Origin: Nectonema munidae
Taxonomy: Eukaryota; Nematomorpha; Nectonematoida; Nectonematidae
Length of the DNA stretch: 64,000 nucleotides
Assembly (NCBI GenBank): GCA_030549495.1
Contig: JAUIRK010001056.1
Coordinates: 1-64,000 of the forward strand
Direction of reading: 5' to 3'
The notes under the pieces were generated by a model, which was given only the letters and a program-made list of their open reading frames with translations, was not told where the DNA came from and searched no databases. The translations under genes and the position numbers were made by a program. Below, one piece after another: positions 10,792 through 23,846 of this stretch. The stretch's first letter is position 1. The number at the start of each line of letters is the position of its first letter.

Positions 10792-11445
10792 TCATGGAAA
10801 TCATTTAAGGCAATCAATGCCAAATGTATACTCTTTAAAATATATTATAATTCCACATTTGTTTGACTTAATATTGTCTTAATTATTTATTTAATAAACT
10901 AACTTTTGGTGATTAATTCATCCAAATATTCCGCCTGTCAGTAAATTAGTTTTCACAAGTGACTTAGGGCGATATATCAGCCATATAAGGCCATACACAG
11001 CGAATTGAAAATGCACAACTTGATTCTAAAAATATTTTTATCACCCTAGATTTAAATTGCGATTATGTTTAATTATTATTTCAAACAAATAATAATATAT
11101 TGTATAATTATATTATTTAGTGTAAACTCATGCAAGCGGTTCTTCAGCCTTTTGATTTTGCACGTTTATAATAAATGTATACATAAATTTATTTATTTGA
11201 TTCAATAATAACTACTTAAAACTCTGTTTGTTTCAGTACAGCTTTCACTTCTATATGGAAGTTGTTTTTTTGTTCTTTACATTTCATTTTTTTTTTAAAT
11301 AAACTTCTTCTTCTTACTGTTTAATTTGGTTAATTTGTGGTCAGATATTTTTTTAATATCATTTTTGAAGAATTTTCGTTCCATTTAGCAAATCGACCTT
11401 TCTATATTTCATCATGACGGTAATTTTGTCAATATAATACATTTC
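10792..11445. other. AT-rich intergenic DNA
   Basis: No gene, RNA gene or repeat was recognised in this stretch. Confidence 0.45.
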
Positions 11446-11500
11446 AATAATAATAATAATAACTTTATTGAACAAAAAAAAGATTTGAAAAATTTGTAAA
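11446..11500 (-). mobile_element. LINE or SINE 3' tail
   Basis: An (AAT)n run followed on the + strand by AACTTTATTGAAC and an A-run reads on the minus strand as ...GTTCAATAAAGTT(ATT)n. A short microsatellite placed immediately after AATAAA-like sequence is how several LINE and SINE families end. The body of the element to the right could not be identified. Confidence 0.4.
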
Positions 11501-11654
11501 ATGGTTATATATTTTGTTAATTCGAGACTACATTTACTTATATATTTAAGGCCAATCGATAAAATGATTGGACCAAATTTCTACTCAAAGCGAGCTGAGA
11601 TCATGTTTGCTAAAAGCTAGTAAAATTTAAATTTATAAATTTTTATTTTTTCTG

Positions 11655-12400
11655 AAATGTCAAATTTGATTGATAATAATTTCTCACATTCGTGCACCCT
11701 AATTGGGAAAACTAAGTCCTGAAATGAACTGAGCATCGTAATAAAAAAATAAAAATATAATTTATTTAAAATATGAAAGTATGTTTATGAGATTATTTTC
11801 ATGCATACATCACTAAAATTCTATTTGCAGACACCTTTTTTCACAGTAATGGTTAAAACTTGGCCAAAAAATGGCATCAGTTTGGCCAATTTAGTTTTAA
11901 AAAATATTTTACTTAAATTGTGAATAAATGTTTTTGAAGAAACATTTCAGAACTAATAAATTTGATTGTGATTTTTACATTCCAATTACGAAAACTGAGT
12001 CTAAAAAGAAATCAGCATCTTGTATAAAAAATGAAAATATAAATAGAATTCTAGGAAATAATTTTTAATCGTCAACCACAAATATGATTGACATTTTCAC
12101 ATTCTAATTGCTAAAACTGAGTTGAGAAATGAAATCAGTATGACCGATTTGGTATAAAAAATATACTTTGTTTAAGATTTATTTTCTTAGAGAAAATTTT
12201 CAGGAGTAAACCCAAAATGTAATCCCACTTTCAGACATTTTGACTACCTAATTGCAAAAAAATGACCGACTCGGCAATTCAAATCGGCATGGTTGATTTA
12301 GCATAAAAAATATACTTTGTTTAAAATTTAATTAATATTCTGGGAGAAAATTTTAGGACATAATAGCATCAAAAGATGCAGCTAGCGATTTTAGGAAAAG
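11655..12400. repeat. Degenerate tandem repeat, about 123-144 bp per unit, 5 copies
   Basis: A core resembling AATTGC(A/T)AAAACTGAG, followed by a (G)AAATCAGCAT block and TATAAAAAATATA, recurs with phase points near 11,701, 11,845, 11,983, 12,106 and 12,250. The spacings are 144, 138, 123 and 144. The copies are strongly diverged, and the clearest pair is the last two (ATACTTTGTTTAA in both). This is an old tandem array rather than a gene. Confidence 0.6.
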
Positions 12401-12904
12401 TCACAACGTTTGAAGGCATATAATTCAGCCAATTTTTTACAATATAAATTTTAGTTCAAAGGGGGGGGGGCTAAAATGCCAACCCCCTCAACCTCTCTAT
12501 CACTGATAGGGTAAGGAGACATTAAAGAATTCATGAGCGTTTTTAATTTTGAGCACAATACTTTACTTGTGATCATGTTGGCTCTTGTTTTCTCTACATA
12601 CTTGCTTTGGGCTTATATCCTTTTTCTGAAGTTTCTTCTGATTTATCAAAGAAAAGTCTTCATCATCCCACATAACATACATTTTACTTCCTTTAAAATA
12701 CCGTATACTTTGGGTTTATCAAAATTTTCACAAAACTCTTTTCATTTTGAAAACTATTTTTTCGGTCAAAATTTGTAGCATTGATACTTACAACATTTCC
12801 TTCTACGAAAGTAGATTTATTCCCATCATAAAAAATATATAAAAGCTACTTCCTTTTATTTTATCAATTTTTTATATTTTTTTTTCAGAACATTTTTTTT
12901 CTCA
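12401..12904. other. AT-rich DNA with a G-run and C-rich patch
   Basis: A run of ten G near 12,461, followed by CCAACCCCCTCAACC and CTATCACTG, looks like the end of a decayed MITE, but no partner end or target duplication was found. The small open frame at 12,533-12,778 has no recognisable features. Confidence 0.35.
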
Positions 12905-14937
12905 TCTTTTCTATGGAGTCGATGTTTTTAATTTTCTTTCTCCATTCTTGTCTATCCTAGACATCATTTACATCAAGGTTCTAAGCTTTGAAATCCTTTC
13001 TTAAACAATTCATCCATCTGATTTTCGGCCTTCCTTTTTTCCTCTTCCCTTTTATTTCCATATTCATCACTTTTTTTCCTATATGATCATTATCTTTTCT
13101 CATTATGTGGCCATACCATCTGAGTCTACTTTCTCTGATACTTTTACCACTTTTATTACCTTTCTGATTGTATTGTTTTCATTAAATGACAAATTGACAC
13201 ATTTTCATGAAAAACTGAGGTCATCAATCAATTCAGCATGTTTGAAAATGGTAGGTATGACTTTTTGGCTGACAGAAGAGGTTCTAAAACTTTTTAAAGG
13301 AAGGGGGCGGATTCTGCCCCCCCCCTTGCGAAAAACAAGCATCAAAAAAGCCTGCCTTAAATACGGTTAACGTCCTCATTTCACTAACATTTAGTTTGTT
13401 TTCTTGTGTCTTTTTCACTGACCATGTCTCGGCTGAATACATCATTGCTGGTGTTACTACTTTTCTGTATACTTTGCTTTTTCCTGCAATTGCAATTCTT
13501 TTATCTGAAATGATCGATGATATTTTTTTCCACTTTAGCCAGCCTGTGTTAATACGTTCTTTCATTTGATACACTCGCCATTTTTTGAATTTTCCCACTT
13601 CTTTTGTCTATTCCTTGTAATCTGGTTTTTTCTTTACCATTATCATTTAATCTCGCGTAAACCGCCTTGTCTCTGTTTATCTTCAAACCTGTTTTCCATC
13701 CTTTCCCTCAGCTCTTCAAACTTTTCTTCTATTTTCATTTGATTTTCGTCACATATCACTATATCATGTGCAAAAAGCATACACCATGGTGTACCATAAG
13801 CTGACCATTGATGGAGCCAAACTTTTGCGTGAAAATTTATTGTACTACCCACACGGCTTGGTACATATGCATTCACCTTTTCGTACGTGTCTTGTATGAT
13901 TTCAACATACTTTTCTGTTACTCCTTTTTGCGTCAAACATCTCCCTCAGATCTAGGGATTCGATCATATGCTTTCTCTAAATCGATGAAGATTATGTCGA
14001 ATTTTTCTTCTTTTTCTCAATGTTTTTCTATCATTTGCCTTAGGGCAAAATAGCATCAACTGTTTCTTTTCCTGATTCAAAACCAAACTGTCCATCTTCA
14101 ATTTTTATAACATTTCTCAACCTTGCTTCAATTATTTTTTCCCAAATCTTCATTGTGTGACTCATCAATTCAATACCCTACACATCTTCTTCACCTTTAT
14201 ATATAAGAATAATTGAGCTTTTTCTCCATTTTTCTCGAATTTTACCTTGGCGAAATATTTTGATGAATAATTCAGTTAAAATATTTACACCTTCTTGCCC
14301 AATGCTCTTCCATACTTCAACTAAGAATCTTATCGGGTCTTGTACTTTTCCCATTTTTCATCCTTTGCAAACCTCGTTCAACTTCTTCTCTTGTTATGTT
14401 TTCAACATCTTCCTGAAATGGGATCCCTTCTTCAACATCCACTCTTTGAATTTCTGTATTGAATAAAGTTAAAAAGTAATTTTTCCATCGCTTTTTAATT
14501 TCTCTTTCCTTAACAAGTTGAGGAAATCTTGATTTTCATCTTTCATTTGTTTTATTCGCATAAAATCTTTTGATTCTGTTTCTCGTAATCTCGCTAAATA
14601 CTTTTTCTCTCCTTCAGTTGTTTGTAATTTTTCATAAATCGCATTCAACTCTTTTGTTGAAAATCATAACCACAGGCTTGTGATGGGTAGTACAGCTTTA
14701 GCCGTTTATTACTTTACAGTTGATAACCCCTGTCAAGTGAGTTCTATACAATATCAAATCAATTTGGCTTTTTCTTTCTTAAAATAGGTATTTGATACAG
14801 CTAAATCCAAACCAAGTGCAAACTCAATGATTTTTTCACCTCCTTCATTTATACTTTTCATAACCCACCCTCCATGAATTCTATCTATTCCAGTTCTGCA
14901 ATCTCCTATATGTCCATTTAAATCTCCGCCTAAAACT
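12905..14937 (-). mobile_element. RTE-type LINE, degenerate copy
   Basis: Minus-strand translation, from high to low coordinates, gives an endonuclease piece (LGGDLNGHIGDCRTGIDRI near 14,935-14,880, matching GDxNGHxG of APE-type endonucleases), an RT piece with DIIFIDLEKAYDRIPR (near 14,000-13,950), MLFAHDIVICDEN in the FADD position (near 13,770), SKVYRKVVTPAMMYSAETW (near 13,470), SRLRWYGHIMRKD (near 13,110) and a C-terminal ENQMDEL block near 13,010. The order and motifs match RTE endonuclease-reverse transcriptases. The copy is dead: the catalytic FADD reads FAHD, a segment between LHQ and the FAHD motif is missing near 13,800, the endonuclease-RT linker is shortened near 14,670, a C-rich foreign patch sits at about 13,270-13,370, and several frameshifts are present. 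It is truncated at 14,937, where the Gypsy copy begins. Confidence 0.82.
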
Positions 14938-17340
14938 TTTAAATGACGACATTATAGAGGAAAGCCAATCTCCTTGGCGAGCACATGTAATTGTCACTAA
15001 GTCGGATAATCACAAAAAGAGAATGGTGGTTGACTACAGTAAAACAATAAACCGTTTTACAAAACTCGATGCTTATCCGTTACCTAGAATAGACACCATG
15101 ATCAACGAACTTGCAAAATATCGCTTCTTCAGTACTTTGGATCTTAAAGCAGCATACCATCAAATTAAAATACGAAAAGAGGATAGACCTTTTACAGCTT
15201 TTCAATCTGGATCCAGGTTATTTCATTTAAAACGCATGCCGTTTGGTTTGACGAATGCCGTACCAGCTTTCCAACGAATAATGGATCTAATGGTGAGTGA
15301 AAATAAACTCAAAGGTACCTATGTCTTCATTGATAATGTTACAATTGCTGGTATGACGCTTGAAGAGCATGATGAAAACTTAAAAGACTTCTTGCCAGTT
15401 GCAAAGAGTTTGGACATTACTTTCAACGAAACAAAGTCTCAAATCTCTAAGGATCAAATCACTTTATTAGGTTATTGCATCAAGAATAAAAGTATTCAAC
15501 CTGACCCAGCACGTGTTCAGCCTTTACTTGATTTACCTATCCCAACGACGGAGAAAGGACTGAAAAGGGTGATTGGACTCTTTGCTTATTACGCCAGATG
15601 GATACCATCATACTCTGATCACGCCTACCCGCTTATATATTCTTGTGTTCCGTTGAAAGATGAAGCTATTCGATCTTTTGAAAAACTGAAAGTGCTTCTA
15701 GCACAGGCAACTTTAGCTGATATTGACGAAGCTGCACCTTTCACAGTAGAAACAGACGCAAGTGAGTTTGCAGTTTCTGCCACTTTGAACCAAAATAAAA
15801 AGCCAGTAGCCTTCTATGCAAGAACGTTTTCAAAGATAGAGACAAAATATGCTTCTGTAGAGAAAGAAGCTTGCGCTATCATTGAAGCTTTAAGATGGCG
15901 TCATTTTTTGATGGGCAAAAAGTTCCATATTATTACAGATTAAAAGTCAGTTTCCTTCATGTTCGATAGTAAGCAGGTCGGCAAGATCAAAAACGAAAAG
16001 ATATTCAGATGGCGTTTGGAACTTAGCTCCTATGACTTTGATATTGTATACCGACGAGGCGCTGAAAATGGTCCTGCAGACACTTTTTCAAGAGTTTTTT
16101 GCAGGCATTCAGCCAATAAATTAAAAGCTTTGCACTCTGATCTCTGCTACCCCGGAGTAACCCGGCTTTATCATTTCGTTTGTTGTAAGAACCTTGCATT
16201 CTCTTTAGAAGATGTCAAAAACGTGGTAAGAAGATGTAATATCTGTGCTGAAGTTAAACCAAAATTCTACAACCCTGTGAAGCAAACCTTGATAAAAGCT
16301 ACAAAGCCCTGAGAAAGATTAAGTATCGACTTTAAAGGACCTGTTCCTAGTGATACCAAAAATTGCGACTTTCTAACCATTATTGATGAAATCTCTCGTT
16401 TTCCTTTCGCCTTCCCATGTCAGGATACTAGCTCTGTTACAGCTAAAAATTGCTTGATAGAATTATTTTCTATTTTTGGTAAACCCGATTATATTCACAG
16501 TGATAGAGGTACTGCCTTTATGTCTTGGGATTTTAAAACTTTTTATTGAACTTAGGAATTTCTAGCAGCAACAGCACTCGTTACAATCCAACTGGAAATG
16601 GGCAATGTGAACGTTACAACGGAATAATATGGAAAGCAATAGAACTGGCACTGTATTCCAAAGGAAGACGAATTGGTCAATGGGAAAATGTTTTGAGGGA
16701 AGCATTGGATGCTATTCGTTCTCTTTTGTGTACCACAACTGGTTCAACTCCACATGAACGTTTGTTTAAACACTCCCGCAATAGTTACACTGGCAACTCA
16801 TTACCTTCATGGCTGCTGTCTCCAGGCAATGTGTTTTTGAAGAAACATCCGAGAACTTCTAAATATGAGCCTCTAGTGGAAAAAGTTGAATTGGTTGATA
16901 CAACTCCAACTTATGCTCATGTAAAATTTTCAGATGGAAGAATAACTTCAGTACCCTTGAAAGACTTGGCTCCTTGCAATCAAGAAGAAGATGCGCATAT
17001 GGTGACTGAGGGTGAATCTCAATCCGACGAAGCTTCTGTAATTCCTAGTGTAGAGACGGACAACATCAGAAGGTACCCTGAAAGAATAAGAAAGCCCCCC
17101 TAGCGATTGGGTATTGATGAAACTTAATGGAGGGGTGAATGTAATGTGTTACCTCAAGCTCTTCTGCTTAGTACATTTCACTCGTATATTCTTACCTCCA
17201 CCTTCTTCATATTCAATTACGTTTGTACTAATTGTTATGTTGTGCTATATATATATTCAATGATATCGTTTCGTTAGTTTAATTCTTACTTGAATAAAGC
17301 TTGTTAAGTCTCACAACCTGTATGTAAGTTGTTTATCTTT
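14938..17340 (+). mobile_element. Ty3/Gypsy LTR retrotransposon fossil (partial pol and possible 3' LTR)
   Basis: This is a broken plus-strand Ty3/Gypsy-type copy with about three breaks in its visible coding part. Parts in order are reverse transcriptase (about 14,940-15,450), RNase H (about 15,700-15,940), integrase zinc-binding and core region (about 16,100-16,640), an integrase C-terminal part (to about 17,100), and a ~200-bp non-coding end that could be the 3' LTR (about 17,139-17,340). Family assignment rests on RT, RNase H and integrase order and on typical RT motifs such as LDLKAAYHQIKI. Gag, protease and a 5' LTR were not found; the left end abuts the RTE LINE. The still-readable domains suggest moderate age. 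The satellite starts just to the right. Confidence 0.85.
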
Positions 17341-17349
17341 AATCTTTCT

Positions 17350-20300
17350 CATTTATCTCATGCCTGCCTGTGTTTAATTCCACCTTATTTGTGCTTGCGT
17401 ATGTTGGGTTCTTCCTATTTGAGTGCCTGCCTGTGTTTAAGTGGTCCCTGTTTCTTCTTGCTTATTGTTTAAGTCCTATCTGTGTTTAAGTGCCACTTGT
17501 TTGTGCCTGACCGTGTTTGGGTGCTCCCTGTTGATTGAGTGCTCGTCGTTTGTTCCTGCCTTTGTTTGAGTGCTCCTTGTTTTTGCCTTTATGTGCTTCC
17601 TGTGTTTGAGTGCCCTCTGTGGGTGCTTGCCTGTGTTAAAGTGTTCCCTTTTTGTGCTGAATCTGTTTAAGTGCTCCCTGTTTGAGCTTGCATGTTTTAA
17701 AGTGCTCCCTTTTTGTGCCTGTCTCTGTTTAAGTGCTCCCTGTTTGTGCCTGCCTGTGTTTAAGTCAACCCTATTTGTGCCTGCGTGTGTTGGGTTCTCC
17801 CTGTTTGTGTGCCTGCCTGTGTTTAAGTGCTCCTTGTTTCTGCTTGACTATTGTTTAAGGCCTACCTGTGTTTACGTCCTCCCTGTTTGTGCCTACATGT
17901 GTTTGAGTGCTCCCTTTTTGAGCCTGCCTGTGTTTGAGTGCTCGTTGTTTGTGACTGCCTGTGTTATAGTGCCCCATGTTTGTGCCTGCTTCTGTTTGTG
18001 TGCCTTCTGTTGTTTGAGTGCTCCCTGTTTGTGTCTGTCCGTGCTTGAGTGCCCTATATTTGTGCCTGCCTGTGTTTGAGTGCCTTTTGTTTGTGCCTGC
18101 CTGTGTTTGTGTCCTCCTTGTTTGTGCGTTCCTGTGTTTGTGTGGCCCCTGTAGGTGTTTACCTGTTTTAAAGTGCTCCCTTTTTCTGCCTGAATCTGTT
18201 AAAGTGCTACCTGTTTTTGCTTGCATGTGTTTAAGTTTTCCCTGTTTGTGCCTGCCTGTGTTTAAATCCTCCTTGTTTGTGCCTGCCTGTGTTTGAGTGC
18301 TCCCTGTTTGTGCCTGCCTGTGTTTGAGTGCTCCCTGTTTGAAGCTGCCTGTGTTTGAGTGCTCCTTATATGTGTTTGCCTGTGTTATAGTGTCCCATGT
18401 TTGAGTCCCTCTTGTTTTTGCCTACTTGTGCCTTCCTGTGTTTGAATGCCTCTTGTTGGTGCTTGCCTGTGTTAAAGTACTTTCTTTTTGAGCCTGAATC
18501 TGTTTAAGTGCTCCCGGTTTGTGCCTGCCTGTGTTTAAGTCCACCCTGTTTGTACCTGAGTGTGTTGGGTTTTCCCTGTTTGAGCCTTTGTTTGAACCTG
18601 CCTGCGTTTGTGTGCTCCGTGTTTGTGTCTGCCTGTGTTATAGTGCCCCATGTTTGAGTGCCTTCTGTTTATGGCTGATTGTGTTTGAATGCCCCCTGTT
18701 GGTGTTTGCCTGTGTTAAAGTGCTCCCTTTTTGTGCCTGTCTCTGTTTAAGTGCGCCCTGTTTGTGCCTGAATGTGTTTAAGTCAACCCTATTTGTGCCT
18801 ACGTGTGTTGGGTTCCCCTTTTTGAGTGCCTGCCTGTGTTTAAGTGCTCCTTGTTTCTGCTTGACTATTGTTTAAGTCCTACCTGTGTTTAAGTGCTTCT
18901 TGTTTGTGCCTGCCTGTGTTTGGGGGCTCCCTGTTGATAGAGTGCTCGTTGTTGTTCCTGCGTGTGTTTGAGTGCTCCCTATTTTGCCTGTGTGTGTTTG
19001 AGTGCCCTCTGTTGGTAGTTGCCTTTGTTTAAGTGTTCCCTTTTTGTTCCTAAATCTGTTTAAGTGCTTGTATGTGGTTAAGTCCACCCTGTTTGTGCCT
19101 GCCAATGTCGGGTGCCCGCTGTGTTTGAGTGCTCTCTTTTTGAGCCTGTTTGTGTTTGAGTGCTCCTTGTTTGTGTCTGCCTGTGTTATAGTGCCCCATG
19201 TTTGAGTGCCTCCTGTTTATGCCTGCTTGTGTTTAAATGCCCCCTGTTGGTGTTTACCTGTGTTAAAGTGCTCCCTTTTTGTGCCTGTCTCTGTTTAAGT
19301 GCTCCCTGTTTGTGCCTGCCTGTGTTTAAGTCAGCCCTGTTTGTGCCTGCCTGTGTTGGGTTCTCCCTGTTTGAGTGCCTGCCTGTGTTTAAGTGCTCCT
19401 TGTTTCTGCTTGACTATTGTTTAAGTCCTACCTGTGTTTAAGTGCTCCTTGTTTGTGCCTGCCTGTGTTTAAGTGCTCCCTGTTGATAGAGTGCTCGTTG
19501 TTTGTCCCTGCCTGTGTTTGGGTGCTCCCTATTTTGTCTGTGTTTGAGTGCTCCCTATTTTGCCTGTGTGTGTTTGAGTGCCCTCTGTTGGTACTTGCCT
19601 GTGTTTAAGTGTTCCCTTTTTGTGCTTAAATCTGTTTAAGTGCTTGCATGTGGTTAAGTCCACCCTGTTTCTGCCTGCCTGTGTCGAGTGCTCCCTGTGT
19701 TGGAATGCCTGCCTGTGTTTAAGTGCTCCCTTTTCTCCTTGCCCTCATTGTTTGTGTTTGGATGCTGCCTGTTGATTTAGTGCTAGTTATTTGTTAATGC
19801 CTGTGTTTGAGTGCTCTCTGTTTTTAACTGCCTGCGTATGAGTGTTACCTGTTTGCGCCTGCCTATGTCTAAGTGCTCGTTGTTTGTGCCTGCCTGTGTT
19901 TAATTCCACCTTGTTTGTGCTTGCGTATGTTGGGTTATCCCTATTTGATTGCCTGGCTGTGTTTAAGTGTTTACTGTTTCTTCTTGCTTATTGTTTAGAG
20001 TGCTCGTCGTTTGTTCCTGCCTTTGTTTGAGTGCTCCCTGTTTTTGCCTGTATGTACTTCCTGTGTTTGAGTGCCCTCTATTGGTGCTAGCCTGTGTTAA
20101 AGTGCTCCCTTTTTGTGCTGAATCTGTTTAAGTGCTCCCTATTTGAGCTTGCATGTGTTTGTTTGTGCCAGCCTGTGTTTAAGTCCTCCCTGTTTGTGCC
20201 TGCCTGTGTTTGAGTGCTCAATTTTTGAGCTTGCCTGTGTTTGAGTGCTCCTTGTTTGTCTGCCCGTGTTATAGTGCCTCCTGTTTATGTCTGCTTGTGT

Positions 20301-23300
20301 TTGCCTGTGTTAAAGTGCGCCCTTTTTGTGCCTGTCTCTGTTTAAATGCTCCCTTTTTGTGCCCGTCTCTGTTTAAGTGCTCGCTGTTTGTGCCTGCCTG
20401 TGTTTCACTCAACCCTATTTGTGCCTGCGTGTGTTGGGTTCTCCCTGTTTGAGTGCTTGCCTATGTTTAAGTGCTCCTTGTTTCTGCTTGACAATTGTTT
20501 AAGTCCTACCTGTGTTTAAGTGCTCCTTGTTTGTGCCTGCCTGTGTTTGGTTGCTCCCTGTTGATAGAGTGCTCGTTGTTTGTTCCTGCCTGTGTTTGAG
20601 TGCTCCCTATTTTGCCTATGTGTTGAGTACCCTCTATTGGTACTTGCCTGTGTTTAAGTGTTCCCTTTTTGTGCCAAAATGTGTTTAAGTGCTTGCATGT
20701 GGTTAGTCCACCCTGTTTGTGCCTGCCTGTGTTTAAGTGCTCCCTTCTCTCATTGCCCTCGTTGTTTGTGTCTGACTGTGTTTGGATGCTCCCTGTTGAT
20801 TTAGTGCACGTTGTTTGTTAATGCCGGTGGTTGAGTGCTCTCTATTTGTAACTGCCTGCGTTTGAGTGTTACCTGTTTGCGCCTGCCTGTGTCTAAGTGC
20901 TCGCTGTTTGTGCCTGCCTGTGTTTAATTCCACCTTGTTTGTGCTTGCGTATGTTGGGTTCTCCCTATTTGAGAGCCTGTCTGTGTTTAAGTGCTCCCTG
21001 TTTCTGCTTGCTTATTATTTAAGTCCTACCTGTGTTTAAGTGCACCTTGTTTGTGCCTGACCGTGTTTGGGTGCTCCCTGTTGATTGAGTGCTCGTCGTT
21101 TGTTCCTGCCTTTGTTTGAGTGCTCCCTGTTTTTGCCTGTATGTGCTTCCTGTTTGTGCTTCCTGTGTTTGAGTGCCCTTTGTTGGTGCTTCCTGTGTTA
21201 AATTGTTCCCTTTTTGTGCCTGAATCTGTTTAAGTGCTCCCTGTTTGAGCTTGTATGTGTTCCCTGTTTGTGCCAGCCTGTGTTTAAGTCCTCCCTGTGT
21301 TTGAGTGCTCTCTTTTTGTGCCTGTCTGTTTAAGTACTCCCTGTTTGTGCCTGCCTGTGTTTAAGTCAACCCTGTTTGTGCCTGCGTGTGTTGGGTTCTC
21401 CCTGTTTGAGTGGTGAGTATCTTGGGTTCTCCCTGTTTGAGTGCCTGCCTGTGTTTAAGTGCCCCTTGTTTCTGCTTGACTATTGTATAAGTTCTACCTG
21501 TGTTTAAGTGCTCCTTGTTTGTGCCTGCCTGTGTTTGAGTGCTCGTTGTTTGTTCCTGCCTGTGTTTGAGTGCTCCCTATTTTGCCTGTGTGTGTTTGAG
21601 TGCCCTCTATTGGTATTTGCCTGTGTTTAAGTGTTCCCTTTTTGTGCTTAAATCTGTTTAAGTGCTTGCATAGGGTTAAGTCCACCCTGTTGTGCCTGCC
21701 TGTGTCGGGTGCTCCCTGTGTTTGTGTGCCTGCCTGTGTTTAAGTGCTCCCTTTTCTCCTTGCCGTCTTTGTTTGTGTCTGACTGTGATTGGATGCTGCC
21801 TGTTGATTTAGTGCTCGTTATTTGTTAATGCCTGTGTTTGAGTGCTCTCTGTTTGTAACTGCCTGCGTTTGAGTGTTACCTGTTTGCGCCTGCCTATGTC
21901 TAAGTGCTCGCTGTTTGTGCCTGCCTGTGTTTAATTCCACCTTGTTTGGGCTTGCGTATGGTAGGTTCTCCCTATTTGATTGCCTGCCTGTGTTTATGTG
22001 GTCCCTGTTTCTTCTTGCTTATTGTTTAAGTCCTACCTGTGTTTAAGTGCCACTTGTTTGTGCCTGACCGTGTTTGGGTGCTCCCTGTTGATTGAGTGCT
22101 CGTCGTTTGTTCCTGCCTTTGTTTGAGTGCTCACAGTTTTTGCCTGTATGTGCTTCCAGTTTGTGCCTTCCTGTGTTTAAGTGCCCTTTATTGTTGCTTC
22201 CTGTGTTAAAGTGCTTCCCTTTTTGTGCCTGAATCTGTTTAAGTGCTCCCTGTTTGAGCTTGTATGTGTTCCCTGTTTGTGCCAGCCTGTGTTTAAGTGC
22301 TCACTTTTTGAGCCTGCCTGTGTTATAGTGCCCCATGTTTGAGTGCCTCCTGTTTATGCCTGCTTGTGTTTGAATGCCCCCTGTTGGTGTTTGCCTGTGT
22401 TAAAGTGATATCTTTTTGTGCCTGTCTCTGTTTAAGTGCTCCCTGTTTGTGCCTGCCTGTGTTTAAGTCAACCCTGTTTGTGCCTGCGTGTGTTGGGTTC
22501 TCCCTGTTTGAGTGCCTACATGTGTTTAAGTGCTCCTTGTTTGTGCCTGGCTGTATTTGGGTGCTACCTGTTGATAGAGTGCTCGTTGTTTGTTCCTGCC
22601 TGTGTTTGAGTGCTCCCTATTTTGCCTGTGTGTGTTTGAGTGCCCTCTGTTGGTACTTGCCTCTGTTCCCTTTTTGTGCCTAAATCTGTTTAAGTTCTTG
22701 TATGTGGTTAAGTCCACCCTTTTTGTGGCTGCCTGTGTCGGGTGCCTGCATGTGTTTAAGTGCTCCATTTTCTCCTTGCCCTCGTTGTTTGTGTCTGACT
22801 GTGTTTGGATGCTCCATGTTGATTTAGTGCTCTTTGTTTGTTAATGCCTGTGTTTGAGTGCTGTCTGTTTGTAACTGCCTACGTTTGAGTGTTACCTGTT
22901 TGCGCCTACCTGTATCTAAGTGCTCGCTGTTTGTGCCTGTGTTTAATTCCACATTGTTTGTGCTTGCATATGTTGGGTTCTCCCTGTTTCTGCTTGCTTA
23001 TTGTTTAAGTCCTACCTGTGTTTAAGTGCCCCTTGTTTGTGCCTGACCGTGTTTGGATGCTCCCTGTTGATTGAGTGCTCGTCATTTGTTCCTGCCTGTG
23101 TTTGAGCGCTCTATGTTTTTGCCTGTATGTGCTTCCTGTGTTTGAGTGCCCTCTGTTGGTGCTTGCCTGTGTTTAAAGTGCTCCCTTTTTGTGCCTGAAT
23201 TTTGTGCTTGCATGTGTGTAAGTTTTCCCTGTTTGTGCCTGCCTGTGTTTAAGTCGTCCCTGTGTTTGAGTGCTCCTTGTTTGTGTCTGCTTGTTGTTTG

Positions 23301-23846
23301 AGTGCTCCCTGTGTTATAGAACCCCATATTTGTGCCTGCCTGTTGTTTAAGTGCTCTATATTTGTGTCTGCCTGTGTTTGAGTCCTCCTTGTTTGTGCGT
23401 TTCTGTGTTTGAGTGCCTGCCTGTGTTTAAGTGCTCCCTGTTTCTGCTTGCATATTGTTTAAGCCCTACCTGGGTTTAATTGTTTCTTGTTTGTGCCTGA
23501 CCGTGTTTGGATGCTCCCTGTTGATTGAGTGCTCATCGTTTGTTCCTGCCTGTTTGAGTGCTCCCTGTTTTTGTCTGTATATGCTTGAGTGCTTCCTGTG
23601 TTTGAGTGCCTTCAGCTTGTGCTTGCCAGGGTTAAAGTGCTCCCTTTTTGTGCCTGAATCTGTTTAAGTGCTCCCTGTTGGTGCCTGAATGTTGTTTAAG
23701 TGCTCCCTGTTTATGCCTGCCGGTGTTTGAGTGCCCCCTGTTGGTGCTTGTTTGTGTTAAAGTGCAACCTTTTGTGACTAAATCTGTTTAATTGCTCCAT
23801 TTGTCCCTGAATGTGTTTAGGTGTCCCCTGTTTGTGCCTGCATGTT
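17350..23846. repeat. 31-bp satellite, array 1 (about 6.5 kb)
   Basis: This is a tandem array of a 31-bp monomer of about 210 copies. The monomer starts GTGCCTGCCTGTGTTT, continues with GAG or AAG, and ends with TGCTCCC(T)GTTT. Copies diverge by several substitutions and small indels. A coarser period is visible: the landmark TGCCCTCTRTTGGTAYTTGCC recurs near 19,582, 20,628, 21,601 and 22,640, so monomers are grouped into blocks of about 0.97-1.05 kb. The left edge touches the Gypsy copy and lacks the edge sequence shared by arrays 2 and 3, so this array may be truncated. The right edge matches the ends of the other two arrays. Open frames inside are composition effects. Confidence 0.95.

Noticed and set aside
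13083-14466. Plus-strand frames at 13,083, 13,808 and 14,260
   Set aside because: They are antisense shadows of the minus-strand RTE LINE.
17350-23846. Telomeric or subtelomeric simple repeat
   Set aside because: The 31-bp monomer does not contain TTAGG or TTAGGG runs, and the array is internal with unique spacers on its right.
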